NCBI GenBank assembly: GCA_902729315.2
Contig: LR746268.1
Span: forward strand, 2,039,501-2,103,500
Length of the DNA stretch: 64,000 nt
From: Spirodela intermedia
Taxonomy: Eukaryota > Streptophyta > Magnoliopsida > Alismatales > Araceae
Reading direction: 5' to 3'
Positions 13,001 through 24,102 of the stretch are shown one piece after another. Each line of letters starts with the position of its first letter. Position 1 is the first letter of the stretch. The position numbers were made by a program, and so were the translations under genes. The notes beneath the pieces are model-generated. The model had not been told where the DNA came from. It made no database searches and worked only from the letters and a program-made list of their open reading frames with translations.

Positions 13001-13650
13001 ATTGGTTTGGGTCACTGTAGCACCACCCAGTTGACAGGAGATTCAACAGAGACTCTATACACTTTCAGAGATCTACTATTAAATAGGAAGCAATTATTGC
13101 ACCACAGAACAGTATGTGAACCTATGTCATAGATCTAGAGGATACCCATCATAGACCGGTCTCGGAAACATGTTCCTTATCTAGACCTAGATAATAGATT
13201 TCTAAGATACTCATAACGTCATTAAACACTCGTTAGCGTTCTCCTAACCTAAACTTATTATTGAGCAGTGTGTGAGCACTTTCCCGATGTAGTCCCAGAT
13301 CATAGATTTAGAAGACACCTTTACCGGAATTCATTTTGTCCTGCAAGATAACCCACATGACATTACTTGAGACTATTAACCTACCATTCATAAACAACAG
13401 AGGTTTTCCTAAAAAAAGACTCTTCATGAAGTTCATAACATGAATTTCAACGGAAATATCTTAGAATATGTATATTTTTACCTCATTTCTGTGCCAACCA
13501 TAGTGAAAGATGAGTATTCTAAGCATCATTAATTGAGAATATTCTTATTCAACCCAAAACATCAAACATATGAGCATCTAATCAGTATCGGAAAATGACA
13601 TACCTCATGAAAGCCGCCTTGAGCTCTTCAGGCAGGCCAGAAGCAATGAG
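10031..13650. other. AT-rich intergenic stretch, nothing recognised
   Basis: No open frame longer than about 95 codons and no domain-like sequence. I see no LTRs, RNA genes or strong repeats here. Confidence 0.5.
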
Positions 13651-13656
13651 GTTGAG

Positions 13657-13748
13657 TAACACCCAGAGTTCCCCCAAACACTTCAGTAGGGAATCGCGAG
13701 GAAAGAACCCCTTTCCCCCAATGAAGTGCTTGAGGAAACTCAAGGAGA
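13657..13748 (-). ncRNA. MIR395: MIR395 hairpin 1 (exact mature miR395 on the 3' arm)
   Basis: On the minus strand the 21 bases at 13686-13666 read CTGAAGTGTTTGG through to GAACTC, identical to the remembered plant miR395 sequence. The opposing 5' arm at 13741-13721 reads GAGTTTCCTCAAGCACTTCA. It can pair with the miRNA along nearly its whole length, using a few G-U pairs, and a loop of about 35 bases separates the arms. miR395 occupies the 3' arm in known precursors, which fixes the strand. Known miR395 silences ATP sulfurylase and SULTR2;1 mRNAs during sulfur limitation. This hairpin lies 37 bases downstream of hairpin 2 in the presumed transcript, so the two may be processed from one primary transcript. 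Folding was judged by eye. Confidence 0.93.
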
Positions 13749-13784
13749 CACCCAACAGGTCTTCCAACCAGCTCTTACGGCGCA

Positions 13785-13866
13785 GAGTTCCCTCAAACAC
13801 TCTAGTGGATTGACTATAAGCAGTGAGGAACCCCCCCCCCCCCGAAATGCCTAAGGGAACTCTAGG
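13785..13866 (-). ncRNA. MIR395: MIR395-like hairpin 2 (variant miRNA)
   Basis: On the minus strand the 3' arm at 13805-13785 reads CTAGAGTGTTTGAGGGAACT followed by C. It differs from canonical miR395 at three positions: two near the 5' end and one inside the G run. The 5' arm at 13864-13844 reads AGTTCCCTTAGGCATTTC and still pairs well, mostly through G-U pairs with about one mismatch. The loop contains a 13-base poly-C tract (read on plus). Conservation of pairing despite sequence change suggests a hairpin still under constraint, or one that diverged recently. The seed changes could alter target choice or reduce activity. It lies closest to the TATA box and would be first in the transcript. 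Confidence 0.75.
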
Positions 13867-13947
13867 CGATAACTCAACCCCTCCCTTCGATTATCTCCTG
13901 CTAACCAGACTTCGCCTGTCTCTGAACACCTCCATGCACCACCCAAG

Positions 13948-13955
13948 TATATATA
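13948..13955 (-). promoter_or_regulatory. TATA box of the MIR395 hairpin 1/2 transcript
   Basis: TATATATA lies about 85 bases upstream (minus-strand sense) of hairpin 2. A start about 30 bases downstream would put both hairpins in one transcript. The sequence is palindromic, so the strand comes from context. Confidence 0.6.
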
Positions 13956-14055
13956 CCCTGTCGATAATTGCTCCTTTTGATGGGGTTCGTTTACTGTTAT
14001 CAGAGACGAGTGCCAACCGAAGCTTTCAAGAGAGCAAGTTTAGGAAATCTGACCT

Positions 14056-14075
14056 AGATTCATTGAACCTGGTCG
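14056..14075 (-). promoter_or_regulatory. UPE-box-like sulfur-limitation element of MIR395 unit 1
   Basis: The plus strand reads AGATTCATTGAACCTGGTCG. It matches 19 of 20 positions of the UPE-box consensus as I remember it (AGRTWCATTGAAYCTRGACR), the SLIM1/EIL3 target described in sulfur-responsive promoters including MIR395. It sits about 100 bases upstream of the TATA box. The consensus is quoted from memory. Confidence 0.7.
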
Positions 14076-17000
14076 CCATTCTGATGTACACAGATAAACG
14101 GCAAGCTTCAGCCTCATCTTTTTCAAGGCCAAACCTTTTTCGATCCCCTTCTGTGTGCAGGTCGTCTTCTTTACGAAGATTCTTTTCTTTCACCTTGAAA
14201 GTCGTAATTTTTTCCTGGATTGGCAACGCCAGATCCTCAAAGGAAAAGAGTTATCTCAGCTTAAATCATTTAGGAGATTACCCGAGGCAAAAGAGCGAGA
14301 GGATAAGAAAGGAAGATAAACGAATAATAGAAAGATGTGCTTTTTCATGGTTACGCAAAGGTGAAATCGAGGAAAATAGGAAAAAAATTTCCCCATGGTT
14401 GGCGGTTAGATACTTGTCGTGCATCACAGCAGCTGTACTCTATCACGGTTAGAAAGAGATAAAGTAGAAAAAACTAACCAAATTCTTACCCATGTTTTGT
14501 GATAGATAGATTCCTGTTGGGCATCTTTGAGAAAGTCGTGCAAGGGAGAGAGACTAAGAGTAGGAAGACGACTGGCAGCACACTTGCCGGTGCACAGGGA
14601 GAAAAGAGGGCTAAAGAGGACTACGACCACCGACTGGCTTATTCTCTCATCCACCACGCTCTTTGTCGACGAATAGTAAGCGGGAAGTCGGCCAGATTCA
14701 TCGCCAGCACCTCGAGAAACACTGGACAGCCCTAGTTGAAATACGCGCCTTTGAGCCCAGACAACCTTCTCCCTAGTTACTGTTCATTCATGGCTAGACC
14801 TTTGTCCATCTGTTTTACAACGTGATGCACAGGATTATAGGAAGATACGATTATATTCTGAAACTAATATTGATCCGACAGCTTCATCAGTTCATCTCGA
14901 AGCTCTATAATGGGTGAACAGGATACTCTCTTGCTCAATCCAGTTATCTATATAGAGGCATATTGACGCAAACCCACAATGCCATACATAAATCTGTGTA
15001 CACACAAAATTTTAGTAAAAAAAATATTTATTATCTTCTTCCATTTGCTTGAAGTACCCCAATATATTTAAAAGTAACCCAGCTAACTTGTACTCTTTCG
15101 TCTGATAAGCATGTTTTGTCGACCATATGGGAAAGCAAAAAGAAAGAAAGATTCGGTTGAAGTTTTAACAAGATTATATTTTCTACTATACATATTATTT
15201 TATTGTGTTTACAATATCATTAATACTAGACATCAACTGGATGCGTCTACAGATTTTGTGCTTAGGAGTTACTTTAGCCATCATAATACTAGACATCATT
15301 TTAATTTCCCAAAGTAGGAATTCGGAATTGCTGTTTCCGTGGACTTACTGTAGCCACCAGAATGGTTGACGCACATTTCATAAGAGGAATCAGTATTACA
15401 AACAGATGACATCGCCAAACTATGAAAGGCTATCAGCTTATGTAAAATACCATGAATACAAAAGATACTACTTATTCACTTATCCTTTGATAGTTCAATT
15501 TTGTAACTTGAAAATGCCTCAGTATATAGACTTGTGGAGTTAAGAATGAAAACTAATAGTAAGTATCACATATTATCAAGTGATTAAGCTATAGTAAGTT
15601 TGCTCATTGCCTTGTTCTATTTTCAATTTCCTAAGGCCCTTTCTGGGAATGCATTGTATTTAGCGATATGTTTATTTATACACTCGTGAAACATTTATAG
15701 AGTGAATAAGAAAATCATCCTCAATATTATCTGTGCTAAGAAATGACAAATTTTCATTCATTGAACCATGAACTTTAAGAAATATTTTAAATCAATGGAG
15801 TAAATTTAAAGAAAAACACTAACTCTATAGCATTTTTAATAGCAATGGATGATTAAGTTTGAATTTTATTTAATTATGTTCTATTGATAGATTGATAAAA
15901 TCCCATCTATTAAGTTCCTACTCCCACACAAAAGATATCGAATGCCTATCTTAGTTAATGAAACTTCAAAAACAAGAAAAAAATTAGTAATTACAAGTGT
16001 GTTTTACGCTGGTATTAGCAGTTCATAAAAATATATATATATATTAGTGACGTCGGAAAAAAGATTGAGTATCAGCTTAAGAAATGGAAACCATCAATTA
16101 AAATGTTCAAGATCTGTCCATAATAGGCTTGACCTTCCACCTTGACCCCAAGGTCCATGGCGTGAATTGCACGACACCAAGATCACAATTGATGGGATAA
16201 AATGTGGCATGTCCTATAGCAAATAATTAGTAAGAATGAAAGTATTCAATGAGATACTTTCTTTTCAAGTTTGATAGGTTTTAATGTAATGTGACTCAAA
16301 TATAATTGGGCAATTACAAGGTATAAAGCCTAAACCACTTGATTATGGAATGCAAAATAAATAATTCCTTAATTTCATGATAAGATTGGACTTTATGTCT
16401 CTAAATGAGTAGATTTGGGCAGATGACAAACCCTATCAGGATTACCGTTGTCAAAATTAAGGCGCAAGATTTTTAAGATGCGTCAAAACTGCTTTTGATT
16501 GGAACATTCTTTACATGTCCATTAAAGACTAGTTACTAACTTTTGACATTGCCTCAAAAAATTTTACGTTAGATTGAATAACATCTTAGAATATTTTAAA
16601 GAAATTGAAAATTTTATAACCATCCAGTCGTGTAGGCTTATTTTAAACCACATGCGTGCGTACTAAACTACTAGAAGCCTTAAAATTCATTAAATTCTGC
16701 ACACGTGATGTGCTGTCATTTATTCTTACCATTTATAACTTCATATTATGAAAATAAATTGAAAAAAATGATCTTCGAAGGCATAAAACTCATGTTGACT
16801 GCATACCTAACATAATGAATGTGTAAAATAAATTGGTTACATTTAGATTGATAGATGGTTAGATAGACAATCTAAAGGAGTAAATTATTGATCTACCTAT
16901 GAACATAGAAGTCATCAAATGATGTTTAAAAATTATTTCTTTAAGCTCATAAAATGCAAGTGTGCCATGATTCATTCAATTATCTAAGTCACAAATTCAT

Positions 17001-17600
17001 CATAATGGTTTGAAAAATTCCATGAATTTAATATTCAATCATTTAAAATATTTCCTCATTCCAAACCCTTAATAAAGTTCTTGTGTAACTTTTGCAAACA
17101 CAAATGATGGAAAGGGATTTAGGGGAGAGGATGTAAAGATAACTCATGAATTTCAAAATTCATTTACTTTTCTTGATTGTTACATTGTTAGTTGTTTGCA
17201 TTTATAATGCTTATACTCCTTAATTCTCTTGCATAGGGAGTTTGAAAACGATCTTGTCCTCGTTATTCTTCATTTTTGTGGATATTATTTCTTTTTTATA
17301 GCATGTAGCTTATATACTTCGCACTATTTTTTTCTCTTTTTCTATTATTTTTAGGTAGATGTAAAATATGCTTGGATCCTTTTAGTAGCTCAAGGATTCC
17401 GAAAGAAACCCCCTCCTATCATCAGAAGAAATTAAACATGAACTGAGGATAATAAGAATAGAAAGAACAACATCCAATGTACTCTATCACAAGATATATG
17501 AAATGTTTAAAAGACTAAGTTACTGTTTCAGTTTCACGTAATCAATTCGTTAATTTCTTTTGAAGTAAATATTCCATTTGATTAATGATCGAGTAATGAA
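14076..17600. other. Upstream region of MIR395 unit 1, then AT-rich sequence without genes
   Basis: About 14076-14740 is a moderately GC-rich block with scattered similarity to 21790-22380, so it belongs to the duplicated MIR395 unit. An example is the CCAGATTCAT / AGAAACAC-type match near 14692-14725 against 22318-22345. Beyond 14760 the sequence is AT-rich with nothing recognised. Confidence 0.5.
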
Positions 17601-17609
17601 CTAAATGTC

Positions 17610-18740
17610 TATGTCATGTGGCACCATTATGGAACATTAGAGTTGGCAAATCTTTCATCTCAGTAAAATATGCAGCATTATAAGTGTAGTTTTCACGGTG
17701 TGACTCTACACAATATAAAGGAAAATGTAAATGGAATACTGGTCCTAACTGTCCTATCCATTTCATGAGATATGCCCTTGTACTCCCGCTTTCTTGGTTC
17801 TCCCATGCAGTCACAGATCCCAACAGCATCCTTGACACTTTCATCTACAATTTGCTGGGTCACTAATTTAGGTGCGTTCCTAGTATTCATCCATTGACCC
17901 TTGCTTCTGCATCTCGGGTCTCGTGACCGAACAGGCCTCTTACCTTCTTCATCCTAAAAGTCTATATCTTCCCTTCGTGATCCTCAACAAGAGACCACTG
18001 CCAATGACAATGACACTCTTTCTCTAGATATTCGTCTGGCACCGTAGACTCCATCAGATAATCTAGCATTCAGATGCATCACAGTTTGGCTGACTGCCTT
18101 ATTTCTTTACAGAAGCTTCATTCGCATATTACAGAATTGTGGTATCTTTCATAGAACTATCTGGTGATAGGTGAAATCACACGTCATTAAATATAGCATT
18201 AATGAGCTTCAATAATGAAACTGAATCTGTTGCCTGCATCTAGATTGTTTACTGACCACTGCTTCTCCCTGGACCGAGACAACAATGTAGTGGCTCATTC
18301 TAACCAAATACAGAGAGATAAAAATGCATCTCAGTATCAAACACAGAATGAAGGCGTGCATTTTTTTTGTATTTCGCTCTTGATGGAACACTAAAATCAG
18401 AATCCGGGATCCAATAGTAAACAATAGTTAAACTAAAGTACAGATGTCACTCATGTTTATGAATAGTTTGATAATGCAAGTTATCAAACACAGTTTCATA
18501 GTGTATTCGGTTTCATAACCACAAAAATTCAGTGTGTTATCCTGCGAAAGCAGCATTTGCAAAAAATAATGTCCAGAAAATGTCAGTATCTCCTCTTAAG
18601 CAGATTGAAAATCGAGAGGGTTTTGCAAAGAGAGATGGAGCATACTCCTCATTTTGACTATGAACAGCAATTGTAGGAATGAAAGGAGCTTTTGCATGCT
18701 TATTGACCGTCCCAACCAGTTTTCCGATTTTGCTGCACAG
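17610..18740 (-). other. Possible remnants of a multi-exon gene, unidentified
   Basis: Several minus-strand segments look exon-like. One follows a CTGTGCAG acceptor near 18736 and reads KIGKLVGTVNKHAKAPFIPT and onward. One near 18055-17940 reads MESTVPDEYLEKECHC before a stop. One near 17890-17690 reads APKLVTQQIVDESVKDAVGI. I recognise no family and the frames do not join cleanly. It may be a decayed gene, or chance. Confidence 0.2.
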
Positions 18741-19508
18741 AAGCATGAAAATGGAATCTCATCAGTACAGACTTGAAAAACATAAGAAGATTGAAAAAAA
18801 TGAATAATTCCTAGAGATGGAGAACTTTATTTATGAGAAAAATGTCACCCACAAACCACTAGGACCAGTTAATTACTTTCTTCTGTGAATATTGTGGCAA
18901 CTGCACCACATGGCTAAGCAAACCACATATCGCTATGTAGAATTAAATTTAGCTTAGTTATTTACAACAACTTTACGGACGTAAGACACTTGTCTGACCA
19001 GAGCTTCTGGAAATTAAACACATTAAATTTAAAACTTGGAAGTATTCACTAAAGCTAATGTTAGAGCGACAGCAAAGGATAAATAACATTTTCAATAAAT
19101 GCTTTCATTTCCATGTGGAAAAGCATAGCACTAACTTATCCAACTATTTTCTCTCCTCTTTTTTAGGAAAGAGTACTCTTCTATTTCTTTCGGATGTAGG
19201 TAATTATCCATCTGCTTCTCCCTTGTTTCCCTCCCAAGGGCAGGTTCTTATGTGTTATCATATGTAGATTAACTAGATTTAAGCGAAACCAACAAGTTTC
19301 AAGCAAATACAGCATTTTTCATAGTTGACATTAAGATGGAGGAAATCAAAAAACCTCTGTCAGCCTCCAAAATAGTTTTACCACATCAAACTCCAACATT
19401 TTCTCAATAGAGGAAATAGAAGCCATTGGATTGTATAACACTTGTTTTGATGACTTACTTTGTTTCTATCTCTGTCTGTTCCTTTCTTTGTCTATGTTTG
19501 TTTGTTTG

Positions 19509-19551
<43 letters not shown>

Positions 19552-21450
19552 ATATATATATATATATATATGCATATATATCTCACACACACACACTATA
19601 TCTTTCTACCTATCTATTTATTTGTAATCAATTGGACTCAATGAAATGACTTACAAGAAGAAGTCAACTTGTTCTAAAGTTAATTCCTTATATTATTGCT
19701 TCCTAACCTTGGCCTGCTCTAGGGAAGTACCCAACACCCACCAACCATATATATGCTCACAATTGAGATGCTACTTATATTGCTTTGTTGGGGTTGTTCT
19801 AATAAGATGTGACAACCCACAGAAGATTTTCATATGACAACTTGATGGAAGGTTGTTAATGCAAAGAGTTTCTATATGGAAGATTTCCGTATACCTTTAC
19901 TGAAACATCTCCACATTGCATGTTCGGAAGTTGTTAATGCAAAGAGTAGTCTCCTTGTTTTTAGAGGCTATTTCCCTTTGAAAGTCAAGTTTGTTTGATG
20001 CTCATCAATAGATATTTCTATTGCTTTGAGGACAATAGAAGGGTTTCTTTGCAGCACACCCTAATTTATGATGATGAATGTGTGTGAAGAAATGTAGAGG
20101 TGTAGAGAGATGTGGTCTCCACACTTAACTTACCAAAGTTGGTGAAAGTAGAAAAAAAAGAACTAAACACTTCCACTGGCAAGAGAACTGACACTAGTTT
20201 TGTACATTGGTCTCATTCCTTATCATCTATAAGTCGTTTCAGATGATAATGTTATTGATTGTAAAAGATTTTTATGCATTAAGCTCAACAATGGGTGGAG
20301 CTTACCCGAGTAAAAGACTATAAGGCAAAAGTATTGAGGATTATGACCCTCCACCTTATAATTTGTCCATACAACAGTTTATTTATCAAGAGTTTGGCTT
20401 TAAATGCATCACATTTAGTGATGTCTTAAAGCATCAATCAAGGGACCTATGGTAAAGCCCGAATCATTGAAAGTTGTATTGAAAGTTACAACTGTCATTC
20501 ATAGTAAAATGATCCCCAAAAGAAAGATCAAGTCCACAGACTTACAAGATTGAATAGATTGGCTATCCTAGATAATTTGGAAATCACCATATGACATAAT
20601 CCAAGTTTTCTTGCTTAGAAACAATTGAGTATAAAGTTATAGATGAGTCTCTACCTAGCTACATATTTCTTTAAACAATATAAATTCCACTTCAGTTTAA
20701 TTATGTTGCAACATAACAAGTAGTTAGGGATCATGGACATTAATAGGAGCCTTAAATGTATTACACAATGCAATGGCTATTCTAGCATGATACAAGGGAT
20801 AAGCATCTTTGGACATTGCATACATAGAATTTACTAAAAATAGTAACTCTTATCCAACTCAGATGGGATTAAAAAAGTCACAAGGTCTTGATGTATAGAT
20901 TTGGATAAAAAAAACCCTAGTAGACCTTTAAGGACCTACGAATCTCAATCCATCAGTCCAAAGTATTTTTTTCATTCCAAGCATTAAATATGAAAAAAAA
21001 TTGCCTCCCTTAAAATCAATGTTTTAATTTAGAGATATGTTGTTTATTGACATAATTTGCAAACTTATATCTGATATATGTATGCATGCATATGGTGCGC
21101 AAATAGATTAATGGATTTTGACCTACAAGAGAAAAACGCCAAAATATTAAACCACATGGAGTTTTAAATCGATATGCTTTAATTAGTTTTGACATTGGCA
21201 AGGTCTAGACTTTGTGCATGTTTATTTTCACCAATTTTCAATCATGCCTTAGTTATTTCCCTAAAACAGAATTTATCAGCGGTCTTACAAATGTTTTGAG
21301 ATTTTTCAGCAAGGTCTAGACCAGATTATAACAGGAAGTAGTCATCGTCAATAGAAATATAAAGATCAAAGCAGTATGAGAAAAATAAAAATCCCTACAA
21401 CCATATTTTCCCAGTGGGGACAGCAGAATAATAGAAAACAGGAAAATTGA
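18741..21450. other. AT-rich intergenic stretch, only a compound microsatellite seen
   Basis: No gene-like frames. Apart from the compound microsatellite near 19.5 kb, only short direct repeats occur, such as GTTGTTAATGCAAAGAG near 19853 and 19931. Confidence 0.45.
19512..19596. repeat. Compound microsatellite (TC)n-(TA)n-(CA)n
   Basis: A TC run to about 19545 passes into a TA run to about 19571, then after a short interruption into a CA run ending near 19596. Confidence 0.95.
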
Positions 21451-21451
21451 A

Positions 21452-21546
21452 TGATGCCCAGAGTTCCCCCAAACACTTCAGTGAGTTCATTCGGAGAGCT
21501 CCCTCTCTCCTTTACCACAATGAAGTGTTTGAGAGAACTTGGTCTT
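21452..21546 (-). ncRNA. MIR395: MIR395 hairpin 3 (exact mature miR395, duplicated unit)
   Basis: On the minus strand the 3' arm at 21481-21461 is identical over 21 bases to the miRNA of hairpin 1. The 5' arm at 21540-21520 reads AAGTTCTCTCAAACACTTCA and pairs along the miRNA with few mismatches. A loop of about 38 bases separates the arms. The plus-strand block CCCAGAGTTCCCCCAAACAC is shared with hairpin 1, but loop and flanks have diverged. This unit seems to have only one hairpin. Confidence 0.93.
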
Positions 21547-21709
21547 CAATTTCCAGTTTCGACACGTCGTTTCTCTCTCTCTCTCTCTCTCTCTCTCGCT
21601 ATCTATCTATGTTTCTGTGTGTACGGGGACAACACAACTGGCCTTGAAATCAGCTTCGGCTCCCCATCCACTACTATCTCTGCGTGGATTCAACCACAAA
21701 CCTCCCTAC

Positions 21710-21716
21710 TATATAT
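21710..21716 (-). promoter_or_regulatory. TATA box of MIR395 hairpin 3
   Basis: ATATATAG on the minus strand, about 165 bases upstream of the hairpin 5' arm. The arrangement parallels unit 1. Confidence 0.5.
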
Positions 21717-21766
21717 GAATACTCCGTGTAAGGTAGTGAGTGAACCAACTTGGGGAAAGATGACCC

Positions 21767-21786
21767 ACATTCATCGAACCTGGTCG
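21767..21786 (-). promoter_or_regulatory. UPE-box-like element of MIR395 unit 2
   Basis: The plus strand reads ACATTCATCGAACCTGGTCG, 17 of 20 positions matching the remembered UPE-box consensus and aligned with the element of unit 1. It lies about 50 bases upstream of the TATA box. Confidence 0.6.
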
Positions 21787-22007
21787 TTGTTGTGGGCAAG
21801 GAGAGGTAAACCAAACTGCAGCTTCACCTTTCGTGGCCCTGTCAGGTTTTGTATGTCTCTTTCTTTTCTAAGATTCTCTTCTTTCATAGTGACGATGCCA
21901 ATGAATCCCACAAGGAAGAGAGAAGATGAGAATCAAGCAGGCACAATTTTTCTTTGCATATGACGCATTTGTGTTATTACCTTGGCCAAGACAGATAGAG
22001 AGTGAGT

Positions 22008-22014
<7 letters not shown>

Positions 22015-22056
<42 letters not shown>
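22015..22056. repeat. (AG)n microsatellite
   Basis: Pure AG run in the upstream part of the second MIR395 unit. Confidence 0.95.
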
Positions 22057-22058
<2 letters not shown>

Positions 22059-23549
22059 CTTGTAGACTGTCTTATGATGCTCGGATAAAGAAGAAACTTT
22101 TACTCTCTTACCATGGCTTGCTGCAGGTGCTTGTTGCCCATCGTTGAGAGATATTGTGCTTGAACAGTGAGATAAAGGGGGAAAAGAGAGAGAGGCGCGC
22201 AGAGACACAGAGAGATAAAGATACGGACTAACAGCATATAGCACACTTCGCCCAGTGACCGTAAACAGGTTTATTCTCCTCTCCACTGCTGCTTCGTGAA
22301 CGATACGCCAGAAGCCGACCAGATTCATAGTAAATACTTCTAGAGACACGGAGAACCCTTATCAGCACAGCCACCCCAGCTGCAGTAGTCCGCGTTAATT
22401 CACGAGCCTTCCTCCATAAATGCGGTCCTCTCTCAAAGAAAGCCAACAAATCTGATCTTAATCGATCTTATTCTAAACTGATGACTTGATTGAGCACAAG
22501 GCCACTCTGTGGGCGGACATACGTCTGACAGACAAGAGGCTTATACATAGCAATTTATTCATTATATATAGTTCGTCCTGTAAAAGATATTGTAGTAAAC
22601 ACCATCTGACTCTCTCTCTCTCTCTCTCCGCCTAACATCAGTAATCAATCCCAAGGAGAAAGCATCTCCTATGAGGCCCGCCTTCATCGTTAACGCCATT
22701 TCTGGGGGTCTAATCGTTTACTAAAATGGGTACTCGATCCAAGAACACAGGCAGATGAAGGAAAGAAAATCCGGCGCCACCCAACGGAATGTCCTAGAAA
22801 GAGCTCCAAATTCTTAATTATTGTGCCTATGTTCTGCTCAATTAATAGAATCATGTAAATTTTGCGTTAGATCCCCAGCTAGGTGTTGCCTGACCCGTCT
22901 ATCGTAACACGGATGTTTATAGGTTCAACGAACCTGGCCGTGTTTACGGCCAGATCTTCCCTCCCCGAGATGCTCTGGTTCCACCTCAGGAGGCCTAGGG
23001 TCCCTTCTTGTCTCAAGAGCAGGAGGGAAGAGAAGCCATCGAGTGACGAACAATGGGCATAAAACAGGCTTCATTCGTCCTTCATCTTTCCCCATCTTCA
23101 TCTTTTCTCTCTCGCATCTTTCCTTCGCTCTTCTCCTGCAGCACTCCGAACGTCAGTTAAATCACAGCTTCAAGAAGGAGAAAACAGCAGTTCCCTCGAT
23201 ATTCCGTTCCCCTTCTTCCGGTCCGAAAGGGCCAACAATTACCAACGAGGAAGAACCTGATAGACGCAGAAATCTCTCCAAAAACCCAGGATGTGCTTCA
23301 GGAGGCTGAAGAAAACTCCGTCAGATAGCCCAAGATTGCTCGCAGGACGTAGAAGACTTGCCCTCCTCGGACGACGAAATCAGCAAATGACCGAGATCCG
23401 CTTTCCTCGTCTTCTGCCGCTGTAAGATCCCAGCACTTGAAATTTCCGTCTGGTTCACCCGAATTCTCCATCTACTTCCGCTTTAATGGCCCAGCACCAG
23501 CATTATTACTCTCTATTACCGCCGGTGCTTGCGGGAGAGAGAATCTTCC

Positions 23550-23581
<32 letters not shown>

Positions 23582-24102
23582 TGGGAGTTTGGCGGCGGAG
23601 GTGGGCCAGCTGTTTATGCTGCAGCGGCAGATAGCTTCATTTTGAATGAGGAAGCTGAACTCCTAGGTTTTAAAGGCATATGGTATTTTTTTATTATTAT
23701 CTGGCACCTGATTGTAGCGAATTCAGATATATGCCCCCTTTTCCCTACTGATGTCATTTAGAATTTGAGAAAATTTAACTTTTGGGGTATTTTTCGGAGA
23801 ATAGATGATAAAATTCCATAAAATAATTCCATATGGGCTGAAATGAAATGTTGCAAACGGTCGAGGGCCAACCTCACCTTTTGGTCTCTTATGACGATTT
23901 GACACGTGAGGAAGGCGATAACGGCTCTTATTTCTTGAACGAGGAAGTGTCAGAAATTAGTCTGTCTTCATTATAGAATAAATATGAAAACAGGGTCTAG
24001 GATTAATTAGACATTATTTTGGGGTTATACTGGAATCTCTACGGCGAGTAGCGGGAATAGGAAGAATCGGTGGGTAGTTCTCGGGGGGAGGCGGGAGCAG
24101 AC
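22057..24102. other. Intergenic region between MIR395 unit 2 and the pseudouridine synthase gene
   Basis: Up to about 22400 it resembles the upstream block of MIR395 unit 1. It then contains short CT/GA runs (about 22612-22628 and 23550-23573), an isolated UPE-like site at 22921, and the presumed promoter and leader of the PUS3-type gene. The short frames have no family signature. Confidence 0.4.
22921..22940. promoter_or_regulatory. Third UPE-box-like site, no hairpin recognised nearby
   Basis: AGGTTCAACGAACCTGGCCG matches 17 of 20 positions of the UPE consensus and has the near-palindromic AGGTTC-GAACCT core. On the minus strand TATAAAC directly overlaps its edge (22915-22921). I found no miR395 arm within several hundred bases on either side. 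Confidence 0.4.

Noticed and set aside
13657-13748. MIR395 hairpin read on the plus strand
   Set aside because: On plus the 3' arm would be ATGAAGTGCTTGAGGAAACT plus C, with several differences from miR395. Exact miR395 lies on the 3' arm only on minus.
13595-14452. Open frames at 13595-13813 and 13823-14452 as protein genes
   Set aside because: They run across the MIR395 hairpins and promoter elements and show no family features. The hairpin explanation accounts for the sequence better.
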